This document shows positions 62,078-64,000 of a stretch of 64,000 bases of DNA, one piece after another. The position numbers were made by a program, and so were the translations under genes. The stretch comes from Poritiphilus flavus (GTDB taxonomy: Bacteria > Bacteroidota > Bacteroidia > Flavobacteriales > Flavobacteriaceae): positions 342,769-406,768 of the forward strand of contig NZ_WXYO01000002.1 of the NCBI RefSeq assembly GCF_009901585.1, in the 5' to 3' direction. Each line of letters starts with the position of its first letter. Within the stretch, counting starts at the first letter, position 1. Under the pieces are notes generated by a model. That model made no database searches, was not told the DNA's origin, and worked only from the letters and a program-made list of their open reading frames with translations.

Positions 62078-62402
62078 CTTTTAAATTCTTTAAGCTATCC
62101 TCGTATTCGATCAGGTATATTTCCTCATTCTTTTTCTTGAGGTAATACTGTTCCCTGGCAAATTTTTCCAGTTCCTTAGGGTCTGATAGTTTTTCAATGA
62201 TCTTTCGGTCTTTGGAGATCTCTTCCCGTAAAAATTCCTGCTGCTTTTCCAGTCTTTTGATCTCTTTCCTGAGCTCCATATGGATCAACAGAGAATTGGT
62301 GTCAAAAAATAACATCCAGATCACGAATACTGTCAGGACCAAAACATAAATATTGCTTACTATGCCAAACCACTTTTTATTTCTCAGTTCTTTTAAACCC
62401 AT
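62070..62402 (-). CDS. septum formation initiator (FtsB/DivIC-like)
   Basis: A 110-residue bitopic protein. A short cytosolic N-terminus is followed by one membrane helix (about 15-35, GIVSNIYVLVLTVFVIWMLFF) and a coiled coil (about 40-75, LRKEIKRLEKQQEFLREEIS). The end has the conserved LEKFAREQYYLKKKNEEIYLI. FtsB/DivIC proteins join the division complex with FtsL and FtsQ. It overlaps mutA by 8 nt, so a division gene is coexpressed with a B12 metabolic enzyme; the gene pair udk-divIC-mutA is common in this family as far as I recall. Confidence 0.92.
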   Translation of the reverse strand: MGLKELRNKKWFGIVSNIYVLVLTVFVIWMLFFDTNSLLIHMELRKEIKRLEKQQEFLREEISKDRKIIEKLSDPKELEKFAREQYYLKKKNEEIYLIEYEDSLKNLKDE

Positions 62403-62408
62403 GCCAGA

Positions 62409-63017
62409 TTATCCCAGTTTATCATTAATAATGGTACGTACGATATCTACGGCCACAGTGTTGTATTTGTTGTTCGGAATGATAATATCTGCATATTCTT
62501 TGGTGGGTTCTATAAATTGATCGTGCATTGGTTTTAAGGTTGTCTGGTATCTGTTTAACACTTCTTCAAGATCCCGGCCACGTTCGTTTATATCTCGTTT
62601 GAGCCTTCGTATCAGTCTTTCATCGGAATCCGCGTGCACATAGATCTTTATGTCGAACATATCCCTTATCGCGGGGTTGGTCATAATCAGAATGCCTTCT
62701 ACGATCATAACTTTCCTCGGGTGCGTCAAAAGCGTGTCTTTAGTCCTGTTGTGCTCGGTAAAAGAGTATACAGGTTGTTCAATTGCCTTGCCCTGCCGCA
62801 ACTTTGTGAGGTGTTTACCCAAAAGATCAAAATCTATGGCTTGCGGATGATCAAAATTGATATTAACCCTCTCTTTATAAGAAAGATGGGAAAGATCATT
62901 GTAGTAGGAGTCCTGGGAAATTATCCCTACTTCACCTTGCGGGAGTTCGTTAATGATCTGATTTACAACGGTGGTTTTTCCGCAACCAGTACCTCCGGCA
63001 ATTCCAATTATCAACAT
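62409..63017 (-). CDS. udk: uridine kinase
   Basis: A 202-residue kinase that salvages uridine and cytidine with ATP or GTP. The P-loop is GIAGGTGCGKTTVVNQ (about 5-20). The substrate region is SQDSYYND (about 35-42) and NFDHPQAIDFDLL (about 54-66). The length is canonical. It is the first gene of the udk-divIC-mutA-mutB operon, with a -7 box at 63034-63041 just upstream. Confidence 0.95.
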   Translation of the reverse strand: MLIIGIAGGTGCGKTTVVNQIINELPQGEVGIISQDSYYNDLSHLSYKERVNINFDHPQAIDFDLLGKHLTKLRQGKAIEQPVYSFTEHNRTKDTLLTHPRKVMIVEGILIMTNPAIRDMFDIKIYVHADSDERLIRRLKRDINERGRDLEEVLNRYQTTLKPMHDQFIEPTKEYADIIIPNNKYNTVAVDIVRTIINDKLG

Positions 63018-63033
63018 AGTTGTTACTTTATTT

Positions 63034-63041
63034 CAAAAGTA
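63034..63041 (-). promoter_or_regulatory. candidate -7 promoter box for the udk-mutB operon
   Basis: TACTTTTG on the minus strand, a full match to TAnnTTTG, 16 nt before the udk ATG at 63017. The same 8-mer occurs upstream of the DUF368 operon (13059-13066). No clear TTG partner was found. Confidence 0.5.
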
Positions 63042-63111
63042 AGTATTTGACCTGAAACCGCTTTTCACAACACCTTCTCATTTCAATTGCATAGTTAGGT
63101 TAAAAAGCAAT

Positions 63112-63140
63112 TTCAAAATATGACGAAATTCATATTTGAA
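63112..63140. promoter_or_regulatory. inverted repeat in the udk / biotin carrier divergent region
   Basis: AAATATGA (63116-63123) and TCATATTT (63130-63137) are perfect 8-bp arms around CGAAAT. The outer bases (TTCA and GAA) continue the symmetry with one extra A. It is a possible operator for the propionate genes. Confidence 0.5.
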
Positions 63141-63363
63141 TGTTTTTTTAAGGGATACTTTTACATGGAATTTGGAGGAGATGCTCCCTTATAAATGGCA
63201 AAAGCTCAAAACTTATGGTGTTCGAGCTGGTAGGATTGGTTTTGACGCATTTAATAGAAGGGTAAGCCTGAAATTATTAGGGATTCCGCGTGCCGGTCTC
63301 CCAATTTTATATAACTTAATAAACTCTAAAAATCAAGCAGGAGAATCCTGAAAAACAACACTT

Positions 63364-63849
63364 ATGAATCCTACCTATAAGGTTACCGTCAATGAAAATT
63401 TGAGTTTCAACCTGAGCGCGGAAGACCTGAAGAATATAGATATGCTGAAGAATGCGGATTCAGCTTATCACATTCTACAGGACCACACTTCTTTCAAGGC
63501 TCAGATCACTGCTTCAGAATACTTCAAAAAGCAGTATTCCGTAAAGATCAACAACAACAGTTTTGAGATATCCATAGAGGATCCGCTGGATCTGCTTATC
63601 GAACAGATGGGTTTTGCCCTTGGTTCAGCCAAGGATGTTAGTTCCATTGAGGCTCCTATGCCTGGATTGATCCTGGACATCAGTGTGTCTGCAGGTCAGG
63701 AAGTCAATGAAGGAGATCCGTTGCTGATCCTTGAGGCGATGAAGATGGAGAATGTTATTACTTCCCCCCGAAATGGTATAGTAAAGTCTGTGCCTATTAG
63801 TCAGGGAGAAACCGTGGAGAAGAAACACTTGTTAATTGAATTTGAATAA
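63364..63849 (+). CDS. biotin carboxyl carrier protein of an acyl-CoA carboxylase
   Basis: A 161-residue protein. Residues 90-161 form a biotinyl domain with the lysine to be biotinylated at K127 (ILEAMKMENVI). A leading part of about 90 residues links to the carboxylase. The next gene is a biotin carboxylase. A separate carrier subunit plus carboxylase next to methylmalonyl-CoA mutase genes suggests propionyl-CoA carboxylase rather than the acetyl-CoA enzyme, since its product is the mutase pathway substrate after epimerisation. The carboxyltransferase gene is not in the window. Confidence 0.93.
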   Translation: MNPTYKVTVNENLSFNLSAEDLKNIDMLKNADSAYHILQDHTSFKAQITASEYFKKQYSVKINNNSFEISIEDPLDLLIEQMGFALGSAKDVSSIEAPMPGLILDISVSAGQEVNEGDPLLILEAMKMENVITSPRNGIVKSVPISQGETVEKKHLLIEFE

Positions 63850-63858
63850 TCCCTTACT

Positions 63859-64000
63859 ATGAAAAAAATACTGGTGGCCAATCGCGGGGAAATCGCGATA
63901 AGAGTTATGAAAACAGCCAAAAGGATGGGAATAAAAACCGTTGCGGTGTATTCCGAAGCGGATAGAAACGCGCCGCATGTAAAGTTTGCCGATGAAGCGG
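63859..64000 (+). CDS. acyl-CoA carboxylase, biotin carboxylase subunit (5' end only)
   Basis: The first 47 codons: [17 protein letters not shown] and on, the classic N-terminal nucleotide-fold start of biotin carboxylases (AccC/PccA). The gene runs out of the window. It starts 9 nt after the biotin carrier gene, so the two are cotranscribed. Confidence 0.93.
   Translation, partial: MKKILVANRGEIAIRVMKTAKRMGIKTVAVYSEADRNAPHVKFADEA

Larger units (their letters stand above)
63018..63363. other. divergent intergenic region between udk and the biotin carrier gene
   Basis: 346 nt with no convincing gene. It holds the candidate udk promoter box and an inverted repeat at 63112-63140. A 71-codon open frame on the plus strand (63136-63351) shows no known motif and was not accepted. 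Confidence 0.6.

Noticed and set aside
63136-63351. 71-codon open frame before the biotin carrier gene
   Set aside because: Begins with TTG (or ATG at 63181), no known motif, unusual composition and an inverted repeat at its start. It is more likely a leader region.

Overview
The window reads as a chromosomal segment of a marine-type member of the Flavobacteriaceae (Bacteroidota). Three kinds of evidence support this. Lineage markers are present: the gliding lipoprotein GldI, a TonB-dependent receptor with a carboxypeptidase-regulatory-like N-terminus, and families such as DUF6503, DUF5683, DUF6122, DUF3810 and paired DUF368. A 6S RNA of the flavobacterial type sits between zapA and rny. The -7 promoter boxes match the Bacteroidota consensus TAnnTTTG. 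The genus cannot be fixed from sequence reading alone. Most of the window is ordinary housekeeping DNA, densely packed in operons with 1-20 nt overlaps. No tRNA, rRNA, CRISPR array, prophage or transposase was seen.

Layout. 1-4600: an envelope operon on the minus strand (M23 peptidase, TonB-dependent receptor, small secreted protein). 4731-7164: a plus-strand division/RNA block (coiled-coil protein, ZapA, 6S RNA, RNase Y). 7204-17619: minus-strand genes for a half-length asparaginase, an NTF2-like lipoprotein, a DUF349 protein, shikimate dehydrogenase, two DUF368 permease-like proteins, a TPR protein, a class III aminotransferase and an OstA-like LPS-transport protein. 17632-24829: a four-gene accessory operon of planctomycete type (membrane c-type cytochrome with LRR tail, Tat-exported beta-propeller, DUF1501, DUF1553 with two haem motifs and a LamG insert). 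24992-28987: relA/spoT - fur - purA. 29229-37623: M48 protease, TrmH-type methyltransferase, a DUF6503 lipoprotein, two amidohydrolase-family proteins and DUF3810. 37695-46778: PepD, a cyclophilin-FKBP fusion, GldI, a DHH phosphoesterase, a PhoD-like phosphatase, Ndk, the recF - lipoprotein - DUF721 operon, a TPR protein and RibH. 47453-52170: small membrane protein, MutL, two tandem rhomboids, DUF6122 and WbqC. 52178-57613: an apparent four-helix-bundle gene insertion, then lepB, dapB, DUF5683, parB and parA. 58537-64000: both methylmalonyl-CoA mutase subunits with FtsB/DivIC and uridine kinase, then a divergent biotin carboxyl carrier protein and biotin carboxylase. Mutase and carboxylase together suggest a propionyl-CoA/methylmalonyl-CoA pathway.

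The least explained DNA lies in two intergenic islands (46779-47452 and 57614-58536). They are made of degenerate repeats that keep a strict period: blocks of 8 bp units (GTTAGACG-like) alternate with blocks of 7 bp units (ATCGTAC-like or ACTGCCA-like), and whole modules are duplicated. Short 7 bp arrays also run directly into the stop codons of lepB and of the large mutase subunit. A candidate mobile cassette (a four-helix-bundle gene between inverted repeats) lies next to one of these arrays. These islands and the planctomycete-type operon are the parts most worth a second look.
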